NCBI RefSeq assembly: GCF_038502225.1
Contig: NC_091357.1
Coordinates: 1,651,994 to 1,715,993 of the forward strand
Direction of reading: 5' to 3'
Source: Cherax quadricarinatus
Taxonomy: Eukaryota; Arthropoda; Malacostraca; Decapoda; Parastacidae
Length of the DNA stretch: 64,000 nucleotides
Of this stretch, positions 45,443-56,000 are shown one piece after another (the first letter of the stretch is position 1; each line of letters starts with the position of its first letter). The notes beneath the pieces were generated by a model. The model was given only the letters and a program-made list of their open reading frames with translations. It was not told where the DNA came from and ran no database searches. A program made the position numbers and the translations under genes.

Positions 45443-46474
45443 ATGGTTGGGACTCGCAGGAATCAGGGATCAGATGACAATGGTACTGGTAGGGAGGAAT
45501 GGATGGAGGAGCAGTGGAAAAGGATAGAGCAAGAATGGGAGAGAAAATTAGGAGAGCTTTCTGAAAAAATGGAGAAAGAGCTCTCTGTGAAATGGGAAGA
45601 GAGGTTGGAGAAGGAGACGAAGAATTGGGAGGCCCAAGTCGAAACTGCAGTAGCCAGGGTAAAGGTCCTAGAATTTGAGGTAAACAGGCTGAAGCAAGTC
45701 TCAGGGGTAGTGACCAGAGAAGACACACCATATGAAGCTGAGAGGCTGAACAGGAAGGAAGGAGATATGAAATATGCTAAGGTCCTATCAGCCTGCAAAG
45801 AAGGGCCAGGGAGTGGAAGGGAAGAGCAGATGGGTGCAGATGGAGAGGGAGATAGGTCGAATGCTGAGGCACAACCATGCTACCAAGAGCCACTGGAAAA
45901 ATCAAGGGAGAAAATGACCACATACAGACAGGAACCAGAGTCACAGAGGGAGAGGCAATGGGAGGAGGAAAGGGCAAAATCAGTGTTTATCCATGGGCTT
46001 CGGGAGAGAGAGGAAAGGACACACTCTGAAAGACGGCAGGAAGAAAGAAAGGAGATTGAGAAAATCATCACGGAAATAGGGGGAGAAGACATGGACGAGA
46101 TTGTAAATTTTCAGAGAATAGGGGGGTACTTGAAGGGGAGAAACCGACTGATCAAGCTGATTCTCAGGACAGAAACAGTGCGGAACAGGATCCTCCAAGA
46201 AAAACCACGGTTGAGAAGCTCGGAAGAGTACAAGAAGGTGTTCCTAGACAGAGACAGAACACAAAAAGAGAGACAGCAGCTGAGGGAGAGGACAAAAAAG
46301 CGAAAGGAGCTAGGAAAGGAGACAAGGATGGAACCAGCAGAGGTCAGTCAGAGCAGAACAGAGCAGCAAGAGCAAGCACACACACAACTATCCTCAGAAC
46401 CCCACAACCTATCACACCATCCCAACACACAATACAATCCATACCCACAGCTTCCACCCAACCCCCAACCATAG
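45443..46474 (+). CDS. CR1-like LINE ORF1 protein, intact
   Basis: Open for 343 codons from ATGGTTGGGACTCGCAGG. The N-terminal third is a strong coiled coil rich in E, K and W (about residues 15-95, e.g. EEWMEEQWKRIEQEWERKLG, EKELSVKWEERLEKETKNWE). A variable middle is followed by an RRM-like block (about 180-260: SVFIHGLREREERTHSERRQ, DEIVNFQRIGGYLKGRNRLI, KLILRTETVRNRILQEKPRL) and a basic region ending RQQLRERTKKRKELGKET, then a Pro/His/Gln-rich tail. This layout is that of ORF1 proteins that trimerise and coat LINE RNA. Eleven bases separate it from the ORF2 ATG. No stops or shifts, which suggests recent activity. Confidence 0.87.
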   Translation: MVGTRRNQGSDDNGTGREEWMEEQWKRIEQEWERKLGELSEKMEKELSVKWEERLEKETKNWEAQVETAVARVKVLEFEVNRLKQVSGVVTREDTPYEAERLNRKEGDMKYAKVLSACKEGPGSGREEQMGADGEGDRSNAEAQPCYQEPLEKSREKMTTYRQEPESQRERQWEEERAKSVFIHGLREREERTHSERRQEERKEIEKIITEIGGEDMDEIVNFQRIGGYLKGRNRLIKLILRTETVRNRILQEKPRLRSSEEYKKVFLDRDRTQKERQQLRERTKKRKELGKETRMEPAEVSQSRTEQQEQAHTQLSSEPHNLSHHPNTQYNPYPQLPPNPQP

Positions 46475-46485
46475 AATCCCACAGT

Positions 46486-49393
46486 ATGCTACCAGGTCTC
46501 CCACCCCCACAGGCCCCCCAAACCACAGTGTTGGAAAGGAAACTGAAGGTATGGTACACAAACGCTGATGGAATAACAAACAAGTGGGAGGAGTGGCACG
46601 AAAGAGTCAAAGAGGCATCACCAGACATCATAGCAATCACAGAAACCAAGCTTACAGGTATGATAACAGATGCCATCTTCCCAACGGGATACCAGATCCT
46701 GAGGAAAGACAGAAGGAACAGGGGGGGGGAGGAGTGGCATTGCTGATCAAACACCGATGGAATTTTGATGAGCTGGAGAGAGGAGACAGCGGAGAAGAAA
46801 GTGATTGCACAGCGGGAACGCTTCACTCTGGAGGTCCCAAGGTGATAATTGCAGTGATGTATAACCCACCACAGAACAGCAGGAGGCCAAGGCAAGAGTA
46901 TGACGAGAGCAATAGAGCGATGGTTGACACACTGGCTGCAGTGGCCAGAAGAGCTCATACATGCAGGGCAAAGCTCCTGATCATGGGCGACTTTAACCAC
47001 AAGGAGATCGAATGGGAGAACTTGGAGCCACATGGGGGCCAAGATACATGGAGGGCTAAGATGATGGAGGTGGTACTGGAAAACTTCATGTACCAACACG
47101 TAAGGGACACTACAAGAGAGAGAGGAGAGGATGAACCAGCAAGACTGGACTTAGTATTCACCTTGAGTAGTGCAGATATTGAGGACATCACATATGAAAG
47201 ACCCCTTGGGGCCAGCGATCATGTGGTTTTGAGCTTCGAATACACAGTAGAGCTACAAGTGGAGGGGGAAGCAGGAAGGCCAGGACGAATGAAACCAAAC
47301 TTCAGGAAAGGGGACTACACAGGAATGAGGAACTTCCTGAATGAGGTTCAGTGGGACAGAGAACTGGCAGGGAAACCAGTTAATGAGATGATGGAATATG
47401 TAGTCACAATGTGCAAGGAGGCTGAGGAGAGGTTTGTACCCAAGGGTAACAGGAATAATGAAAAAGCCAGGATGAGCCCATGGTTCACTCAAAGATGCAA
47501 GGAGGCAAAAACCAAGTGTGCTAGGGAATGGAAGAAATATAGAAGGCAAAGGACCCAGGAGAATAAGGAGAGCAGTCGTAGAGCCAGAAACGAATATGCA
47601 CAGATAAGAAGGGAGGCCCAACGTCAATATGAAAACGACATAGCAGCAAAAGCCAAATCTGACCCGAAGCTGTTATACAGCCACATCAGGAAGAAAACAA
47701 CCGTCAAGGACCAGGTAATCAGGCTAAGGAAGGAAGGAGGAGAGACAACAAGAAATGACAGTGAAGTATGTGAGGAACTCAACAAGAGATTCAAAGAAGT
47801 GTTCACAGAGGAGACAGAAGGGGCTCCAGAAAGACGGAGAGGTGGGGTACACCACCATGTGCTGGACACAGTACACACAACCGAGGAAGAAGTGAAGAGG
47901 CTTCTGAGTGAGCTAGATACCTCAAAGGCAATGGGGCCAGATAACATCTCTCCATGGGTCCTGAGAGAGGGAGCAGAGGCGCTATGTGTACCCCTAACAA
48001 CAATATTCAATACATCTATCGAAACAGGGAGATTGCCTGAGGCATGGAAGACAGCAAATGTGGTACCAATCTTTAAAAAAGGAGACAGACATGAAGCACT
48101 AAACTACAGACCAGTGTCACTGACATGTATAGCATGCAAAATCATGGAAAAAATTGTCAGGAGAAGAATGGTGGAACATCTAGAAAGGAATGATCTCATC
48201 ACCAGCAGACAACATGGTTTCAGAGACGGGAAATCCTGTGTCACAAACCTACTGGAGTTCTATGACATGGTGACAGCAGTAAGACAAGAGAGAGAGGGTG
48301 GGTGGATTGCATTTTCTTAGACTGCAAGAAGGCGTTTGACACAGTACCACACAAGAGATTAGTGCAAAAACTGGAGGACCAAGCAGGAATAACAGGGAAG
48401 GCACTGCAATGGATCAGGGAATACTTGTCAGGAAGACAGCAGCGAGTAATGGTACGAGGCGAGGTGTCAGAGTGGGCACCTGTGACCAGCGGGGTCCCAC
48501 AGGGGTCAGTCCTAGGACCAGTGCTGTTTCTGGTATTTGTGAACGACATGACGGAAGGAATAAACTCCGAGGTGTCACTGTTTGCAGATGACGTGAAGTT
48601 GATGAGAAGAGTTCATTCGATCGAAGACCAGGCAGAAATACAAAGGGATCTGGACAGGCTGCAGACCTGGTCCAGCAACTGGCTCCTGGAGTTCAATCCC
48701 ACCAAGTGCAAAGTCATGAGGATTGGGGAAGGGCAAAGAAGACCGCAGATGGAGTACAGTCTAGGGGGTCAGAGACTACAAACATCACTCAAGGAAAAAG
48801 ATCTTGGGGTGAGTATAACACCAGGCACATCTCCTGAAGCGCACATCAACCAAATAACTGCTGCAGCATATGGGCGCCTGGCAAACCTCAGAACAGCATT
48901 CCGACATCTTAATAAGGAATCGTTCAGGACCCTGTACACCGTGTACGTTAGGCCCATATTGGAGTATGCGGCACCAGTTTGGAACCCACACCTAGCCAAG
49001 CACGTAAAGAAACTAGAGAAAGTGCAAAGGTTTGCAACAAGACTAGTCCCAGAGCTAAGAGGTATGTCCTATGAGGAGAGGTTAAGGGAAATCAACCTGA
49101 CGACACTGGAGGACAGGAGAGATAGGGGGGACATGATAACGACTTACAAAATACTGAGAGGAATTGACAAGGTGGACAAAGACAGGATGTTCCAGAGACT
49201 GGACACAGTAACAAGGGGACACAGTTGGAAGTTGAAGACACAGATGAATCAAAGGGATGTTAGGAAGTATTTCTTCAGCCACAGAGTAGTCAGGAAGTGG
49301 AATAGTTTGGGAAGCGATGTAGTGGAGTCAGGATCCATACATAGCTTTAAGCAGAGGTACGATAAAGCTCATGGTTCAGGGAGAGTGACCTAG
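46486..49393 (+). pseudogene. CR1-like LINE ORF2 (endonuclease + reverse transcriptase), two frameshifts
   Basis: About 969 codons in three frames. The endonuclease has VWYTNADGITNK, ITETKLTG, VIIAVMYNPPQ, LLIMGDFNHKEIEWENL, RLDLVFTL and GASDHVVLSFEY, with all catalytic positions present. The reverse transcriptase has LDTSKAMGPDNISPWVL, ANVVPIFKKGDRHEALNYRP, QHGFRDGKSCVTNLLEFYDM, LDCKKAFDTVPHKRLVQKLE, VTSGVPQGSVLGPVLFLVFV and SLFADDVKLM (intact FADD). The CR1-type C-terminal block has RPILEYAAPVWNPHL, RDRGDMITTYKILRGIDKVD and NSLGSDVVESGSIHSFKQRY. The first frameshift is in a nine-G run at 46721-46729, the second near 48295 just before the palm. If the G-run shift is a consensus error, only one break remains. 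Confidence 0.9.
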
Positions 49394-49470
49394 TAGCGAC
49401 CAGTGAAGAGGCGGGGCCAGGAGCTTGGACTCGACCCCTGCAACCTCAACTAGGTGAGTACAACTAGGTG

Positions 49471-49472
<2 letters not shown>
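49394..49472 (+). other. CR1 3' UTR with 14-bp terminal repeat
   Basis: Short 3' end with two copies of CAACTAGGTGAGTA, then (CA)n. The same terminus is found in the truncated copy, so the element end is well defined; CR1-group LINEs typically end in short tandem repeats instead of poly(A). Confidence 0.8.

Positions 49473-49563
<91 letters not shown>
49473..49563. repeat. (CA)n microsatellite, 3' border of long CR1 copy
   Basis: About 45 CA units directly attached to the terminal GTGAGTA of the element. Confidence 0.97.
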
Positions 49564-49568
<5 letters not shown>

Positions 49569-49599
49569 CGCACGCGCAAACAAAAATGATAATGCTTTA

Positions 49600-50080
49600 T
49601 TTACAGTAAGCAAAGTCAAGGTATTTGACATTTTCCGAGTGAGACATTTCTGAATTCATTAATTTTATATCATTCCAGTACATGAAGACGCAAGGTTTGA
49701 CATTCGTCTATCTGGCAAAGATTACATTTCGTTTGGTCTACATCTGGTGGTGGTGATTTAATCTGCCAAAGATACCTGTAACCCAGCCGGAGCCGGGAAG
49801 TAGTGACATCCAAGAGTCTGCTTATTTAGTTGGATGCACCATAGACATGTGGCTCCTCCTGCATGATAGAATGATGACATATAGACTGACTGGTGTCAAT
49901 CTCCCTCAGTCTTAAGTCAGTAAAGATCATTTTAAGTTCTTTTCGTATTATTGTTCTCAAACTGCTAACTGACAACCCTCTCTGAAGGCATATAACTTGG
50001 CCAGTTCATCAGTTCTATCATTCTTCTGAAAACCAATGTGAGATGGAATACAGAAGTTTACGTCTAATATTAAATATATT
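49600..50080 (-). pseudogene. RNase H and C-terminal zinc region of an I/R1-group LINE, decayed
   Basis: On the minus strand the sequence reads VNFCIPSHIGFQKNDRTDEL and AKLYAFREG, a typical RNase H end (PSH.G..GN..AD..AK), a frame change near 49980, then LSVSSLRTIIRKELKMIFTD, QEEPHVYGASN, a stop, ISRLLDVTTSRLRLGYRYLW, KSPPPDVDQTKCNLCQIDEC and a terminal FRNVSLGKC. The C-x2-C knuckle and W..LRLGYRYLW block are usual behind RNase H in LINEs that carry that domain. It has two or more stops and a frameshift; upstream RT is absent. Confidence 0.72.
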
Positions 50081-50234
50081 TGATTTAAGGATACTTCGTA
50101 AGGAAATTTGCAGAACTTTGAAAAATATTGACTCAAGCATAAATAATAAGCTTTAGTTCACGTTTGATGACTGAATATTGATATTTGACAACTTGACTGA
50201 GCTATGAAGCTGTGACAGTTTGACAACCAGCACA
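50081..50234. other. AT-rich sequence, no gene seen
   Basis: May be the decayed upstream part of the RNase H fragment; no motif could be read. Confidence 0.3.
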
Positions 50235-50800
50235 ACTGCTGTTATGACTAAGTCAGCACTGCTGTGTCATGGCTATGTCAGAACTGCTGTGTCATGGCTG
50301 TGTCAGTACTGCTGTGTCATGACTGTTAGCACTGCTATGTCATGACTGTTAGCACTGCTATGTCATGACTGTTAGCACTGCTATGTCATGACTATCAGTA
50401 CTGCTATGTCATGACTATCAGTACTGCTATGTCATGACTATCAGTACTGCTATGTCATGACTATCAGTACTGCTATGTCATGACTATCAGTACTGCTATG
50501 TCATGACTATCAGTACTGCTATGTCATGACTATCAGTACTGCTATGTCATGAGCACTGTTGTGTCATGACTGTGTCAGCACTGTGTCATGACTGTGTCAG
50601 CACTGTGTCATGACTGTCAGCACTGTTGTGGCATGACTGTCAGCACTGTCGTGGCATGACTGTCAGCACTGTTGTGTTATGATTGTGTCAGTGCTGCTGT
50701 GTCATGACTGTGTCAGCGCTGTTGTGTCATGACTGTCAGCACTGTTGTGTCATGACTGTGTCAACACTGCTGTGTCATGATTATGTCAGCACTGTGTCAC
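50235..50800. repeat. 23-bp tandem repeat, degenerate, about 24 units
   Basis: Most regular at 50336-50560 with ATGACTATCAGTACTGCTAT plus GTC. Flanking units vary between 20 and 26 bp (TGTGTCAGCACTGTGTCATGAC types). Confidence 0.92.
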
Positions 50801-50812
50801 GATGCCTAAAAT

Positions 50813-50860
50813 TGTAATGATACAAATAAGGTACATTTGAACCTTATTTGTATCATTACA
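50813..50860. ncRNA. Perfect 20-bp hairpin, pre-miRNA-like
   Basis: Arms TGTAATGATACAAATAAGGT (50813-50832) and ACCTTATTTGTATCATTACA (50841-50860) pair perfectly around an 8-nt loop ACATTTGA, and pairing can extend outward over AAAAT/GTTTT with one mismatch. It lies between the 23-bp and 54-bp arrays. Size and pairing are compatible with a small-RNA precursor, a MITE core or a cruciform; expression is unknown. Confidence 0.45.
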
Positions 50861-50867
50861 GTTTTAT

Positions 50868-51428
50868 GTATCGTTGTGCATAGAAACACTAGACAAAGAT
50901 CACACCATAAATACATACATCACTCTGTTATACATAGAAACACTAGACAAAGATCACACCATAAATACATACATCACTCTGTTATACATAGAAACACTAG
51001 ACAAAGATCACACCATAAATACATACATCACTCTGTTATACATAGAAACACTAGACAAAGATCACACCATAAATACATACATCATCTGTTATACATAGAA
51101 ACACTAGACAAAGATCACACCATAAATACATACATCACACTGTTATACATAGAAACACTAGACAAAGATCACACCATAAATACATACATCACTCTGTTAT
51201 ACATAGAAACACTAGACAAAGATCACACCATAAATACATACATCACTCTGTTATACATAGAAACACTAGACAAAGATCACACCATAAATACATACATCAT
51301 CTGTTATACATAGAAACACTAGACAAAGATCACACCATAAATACATACATCACTCTGTTATACACGGAAACACTAGACAAAGATCACACCATAAATACAT
51401 ACATCACTCTGTTATACATAGAAACACC
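50868..51428. repeat. 54-bp tandem repeat, about 10 units
   Basis: The unit contains ATACATAGAAACACTAGACA, AAGATCACACCATAAATACA and TACATCACTCTGTT. Units at about 51085 and 51297 lack two bases (CATCATCTG). Confidence 0.97.
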
Positions 51429-51478
51429 ATAAATACTTCGCTCATATACAAACTAACAAACACACACACACACACACA

Positions 51479-51486
<8 letters not shown>

Positions 51487-51563
<77 letters not shown>
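51487..51563. repeat. (TA)n microsatellite
   Basis: About 36 TA units after a short (CA)n stretch at 51460-51478. Confidence 0.97.
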
Positions 51564-51567
<4 letters not shown>

Positions 51568-51629
51568 AAATTTAAATTAAGGAATTAAATACTATGATAT
51601 ATAAATAGAAGGATAAAATTTAAAATAAT

Positions 51630-51730
51630 TGGCCTCACCATGGTGGTGTAACCGGACGGTACGAGTCTACCCGGGTGGATGTATTTACACAGCACAGATT
51701 TCTGTGTGTCCCTCTCTGTAATCACATCTG
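51630..51730 (+). repeat. SINE-like segment related to 38340-38465
   Basis: GGCCTCACCATGGTGGTGTA, GGTGGATGTATTTACACAGC and TTCTGTGTGTCCC occur in the same order as in the segment at 38340, strongly diverged. Confidence 0.4.
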
Positions 51731-51827
51731 TCTGTATATAATGATATTAAAACATTTGTTGTAATATCATATATGGGTAATGTTCCATGGGGAGGCTACA
51801 TTTGAAGAGTTAAGTTCCTCTTTGAGG

Positions 51828-51951
51828 AAATGCTGTGTTTGGGGTTCACAGCTCTCAACGTCCCCCTCAAATGCTGTGTTTGGGGTTCACAGCTCTCAAC
51901 GTCCCCCTCAAATGCTGTGTTTGGGGTTCACAGCTCTCAACGTCCCCCTCA
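51828..51951. repeat. 41-bp tandem repeat, three units
   Basis: Three nearly perfect copies of AAATGCTGTGTTTGGGGTTC plus ACAGCTCTCAACGTCCCCCT and a final C. Confidence 0.97.
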
Positions 51952-52014
51952 AATGTACTATGATAGTTTTTTTTTCTTTTTATAATGCGAAGCCAAGTGA
52001 ATGAGTGCAATGCA

Positions 52015-52090
52015 CATTATTACACATTGTTAAAGAGTGTTGAGTGAGTGTTAGAGTGCAGAAAGTATTCTTTAACAATGTGTAATAATG
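52015..52090. repeat. Perfect 22-bp inverted repeat with 32-bp loop
   Basis: Arms at 52015-52036 (starting CATTATTACACATTG) and 52069-52090 (ending CAATGTGTAATAATG) are exact complements. No coding sequence. Could be a MITE remnant or a small hairpin locus. Confidence 0.75.
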
Positions 52091-52800
52091 CAGAGTGTGT
52101 GGGGGTAGTACAGAGTACATTAGCACACAGTGTCCCAGAGTGCAGAGATTGACCAAGTCACTAATCGGAACATTGTTCCATTAAAAGGCTGTCCTACAAA
52201 GAATGTTTTATCCTCACTCTTTTACATAGCACACAGCATCAACTAATTTAATATAGCAAAGGAAGTTATGTGAGTAATTATCATAATCATAACGAGAAAG
52301 CACAATATTACTGGGAAATAATGTCTTGTCCTTAACCAACACTATTATTATTCACATGTTCAACACTCACTTCTCTATATCGCCTGAGATCAACTACAGC
52401 CCAGTTAGAAATAACTGATTTTCATAACCAATATATTAAGATTATGGTATATAATAGTCTTTTCTTTATGTTTACTTAAGTAGTTGTAGATACATGTCCG
52501 AGCAAACATTCTCAACAAGTCAAAGATATGATACAGAATTACTGATGACAATTTGTACACGATTTCGCTGTTAGAAATTACAAAATTTGTTCCTAACATC
52601 TTAAACTTGTTTAAAAAAAGACACTGCAAAAATTGGTAATGAAAACTACTATCTAAATGAAAAATAAATTGTTTATTTACTTTTATACTATATATTTTAA
52701 GCCCCTGAAAGCCGACTACAGCTTATCCAGCGAAGTTTTTTTTTTTTACATATAAATGGAAAATTATAGAAGATTGATGTATGAAACAGAGTTGTTTATA
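52091..52800. other. AT-rich sequence, no gene seen
   Basis: Stops in all frames and no recognised repeat. Confidence 0.4.
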
Positions 52801-52811
52801 GTCAGGGTCGA

Positions 52812-52975
52812 TACTTCACCTGTAGTTCACATCACACCTTCACCTGTAATGAACCTTGCATATTCACCTGTAATTTGTCCTTACATCTTCACCTGTAATT
52901 CGTCTTGTGTATGCCCCTGTAGTTCACCTACACCTTCATCTGTAATTCGCCTTTACACCTTCACCTGTAAATCGT
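52812..52975. repeat. Degenerate ~28-30-bp tandem repeat
   Basis: About six loose copies of TTCACCTGTAATTCG with C/T-rich spacers, e.g. CTTCACCTGTAATTCGTCTT. Confidence 0.65.
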
Positions 52976-53058
52976 AAAAGAAGCAAAAGGCACAATACAG
53001 TCACTGGAACAATTTACAAAAACCCCCACATAGGAGAAGCTTATGACAACGTTTCGGT
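52976..53058 (-). mobile_element. Half of a fold-back-type element, at the edge of the 30-bp array
   Basis: AAAAGGCACAATACAGTCAC, TGGAACAATTTACAAAAACC, CCCACATAGGAGAAGCTTAT and GACAACGTTTCGGTTCGGG match the left half of the element at 41089-41236 in order. The sequence then passes without a gap into the 30-bp repeat. Confidence 0.7.
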
Positions 53059-56000
53059 TCGGGAAGGAAGGTTGCTGTTATCCTTGATGTGGGAAGGAAG
53101 GTTGCTGTTACCCTTGATGTGGGAAGGAAGGTTGCTGTTACCCTTGATGTGGGAAGGAAGGTTGCTGTTACCCTTGATGTGGGAAGGAAGGTTGCTGTTA
53201 CCCTTGATGTGGGAAGGAAGGTTGCTGTTACCCTTGATGTGGGAAGGAAGGTTGCTGTTACCCTTGATGTGGGAAGGAAGGTTGCTGTTACCTTTGATGT
53301 GGGAAGGAAGGTTGCTCTTACATTTGATATGGGAAGGAAGGCTGCTGTTACCCTTGATGTGGGAATGAAGGTTGCTGTTACCATTGATGTGGGAAGGAAG
53401 GTTGCTGTTACATTTGATGTAGGAATGAAGGTTGCTGTTACCATTGATGTGGGAAGGAAGGTTGCTGTTACGCTTGATGTGGGAAGGAAGGTTGCTGTTA
53501 CCCTTGATGTGGGAAGGAAGGTTGCTGTTACCCTTGATGTGGGAAGGAAGGTTGCTGTTACCCTTGATGTGGGAAGGAAGGTTGCTGTTACCCTTGATGT
53601 GGGAAGGAAGGTTGCTGTTACCCTTGATGTGGGAAGGAAGGTTGCTGTTACCCTTGATGTGGGAAGGAAGGTTGCTGTTACCCTTGATGTGGGAAGGAAG
53701 GTTGCTGTTACCCTTGATGTGGGAAGGAAGGTTGCTGTTACCCTTGATGTGGGAAGGAAGGTTGCTGTTACCCTTGATGTGGGAAGGAAGGTTGCTGTTA
53801 CCCTTGATGTGGGAAGGAAGGTTGCTGTTACCCTTGATGTGGGAAGGAAGGTTGCTGTTACCCTTGATGTGGGAAGGAAGGTTGCTGTTACCCTTGATGT
53901 GGGAAGGAAGGTTGCTGTTACCCTTGATGTGGGAAGGAAGGTTGCTGTTACCCTTGATGTGGGAAGGAAGGTTGCTGTTACCCTTGATGTGGGAAGGAAG
54001 GTTGCTGTTACCCTTGATGTGGGAAGGAAGGTTGCTGTTACCCTTGATGTGGGAAGGAAGGTTGCTGTTACCCTTGATGTGGGAAGGAAGGTTGCTGTTA
54101 CCCTTGATGTGGGAAGGAAGGTTGCTGTTACCCTTGATGTGGGAAGGAAGGTTGCTGTTACCCTTGATGTGGGAAGGAAGGTTGCTGTTACCCTTGATGT
54201 GGGAAGGAAGGTTGCGGTTACCCTTGATGTGGGAAGGAAGGTTGCTGTTACCCTTGATGTGGGAAGGAAGGTTGCTGTTACCCTTGATGTGGGATTGACG
54301 GTTGCTGTTACCCTTGATGTGGGAAGGAAGGTTGCTGTTACCCTTGATGTGGGAAGGAAGGTTGCTGTTACCCTTGATGTGGGAAGGAAGGTTGCTGTTA
54401 CCCTTGATGTGGGAAGGAAGGTTGCTGTTACCTTGATGTGGGAAGGAAGGTTGCTGTTACCCTTGATGTGGGAAGGAAGGTTGCTGTTACCCTTGATGTG
54501 GGAAGGAAGGTTGCTGTTACCCTTGATGTGGGAAGGAAGGTTGCTGTTACCCTTGATGTGGGAAGGAAGGTTGCTGTTACCCTTGATGTGGGAAGGAAGG
54601 TTGCTGTTACCCTTGATGTGGGAAGGAAGGTTGCTGTTACCCTTGATGTGGGAAGGAAGGTTGCTGTTACCCTTGATGTGGGAAGGAAGGTTGCTGTTAC
54701 CCTTGATGTGGGAAGGAAGGTTGCTGTTACCCTTGATGTGGGAAGGAAGGTTGCTGTTACCCTTGATGTGGGAAGGAAGGTTGCTGTTACCCTTGATGTG
54801 GGAAGGAAGGTTGCTGTTACCCTTGATGTGGGAAGGAAGGTTGCTGTTACCCTTGATGTGGGAAGGAAGGTTGCTGTTACCCTTGATGTGGGAAGGAAGG
54901 TTGCTGTTACCCTTGATGTGGGAAGGAAGGTTGCTGTTACCCTTGATGTGGGAAGGAAGGTTGCTGTTACCCTTGATGTGGGAAGGAAGGTTGCTGTTAC
55001 CCTTGATGTGGGAAGGAAGGTTGCTGTTACCCTTGATGTGGGAAGGAAGGTTGCTGTTACCCTTGATGTGGGAAGGAAGGTTGCTGTTACCCTTGATGTG
55101 GGAAGGAAGGTTGCTGTTACCCTTGATGTGGGAAGGAAGGTTGCTGTTACCCTTGATGTGGGAAGGAAGGTTGCTGTTACCCTTGATGTGGGAAGGAAGG
55201 TTGCTGTTAACCTTGATGTTGGAAGGAAGGTTGCTGTTACCCTTGATGTGGGAAGGAAGGTTGCCGTTACTCTTGATGTGGGTATAGTGGTTGCTCTTAA
55301 CCTTGATGTGGGAAGGAAGGTTGCTGTTACCCTTGATGTGGGAAGGAAGGTTGCTGTTACCCTTGATGTGGGAAGGAAGGTTGCTGTTACCCTTGATGTG
55401 GGAAGGAAGGTTGCTGTTACCCTTGATGTGGGAAGGAAGGTTGCTGTTACCCTTGATGTGGGAAGGAAGGTTGCTGTTACCCTTGATGTGGGAAGGAAGG
55501 TTGCTGTTACTCTTGATGTGGGAATAGTGGTTGCTGTTAACCTTGATGTGGGAAGGAAGGTTGCTGTTACCCTTTATGTGGGAAGGAAGGTTGCTGTTAC
55601 TCTTGATGTGGGAAGGAAGGTTGCTGTTACCCTTGATGTGGGAAGGAAGGTTGCTGTTACCCTTGATGTGGGAAGGAAGGTTGCTGTTACCCTTGATGTG
55701 GGAAGGAAGGTTGCTGTTACCCTTGATGTGGGAAGGAAGGTTGCTGTTACCCTTGATGTGGGAAGGAAGGTTGCTGTTACCCTTGATGTGGGAAGGAAGG
55801 TTGCTGTTACCCTTGATGTGGGAAGGAAGGTTGCTGTTACCCTTGATGTGGGAAGGAAGGTTGCTGTTACCCTTGATGTGGGAAGGAAGGTTGCTGTTAC
55901 CCTTGATGTGGGAAGGAAGGTTGCTGTTACCCTTGATGTGGGAAGGAAGGTTGCTGTTACCCTTGATGTGGGAAGGAAGGTTGCTGTTACCCTTTATGTG

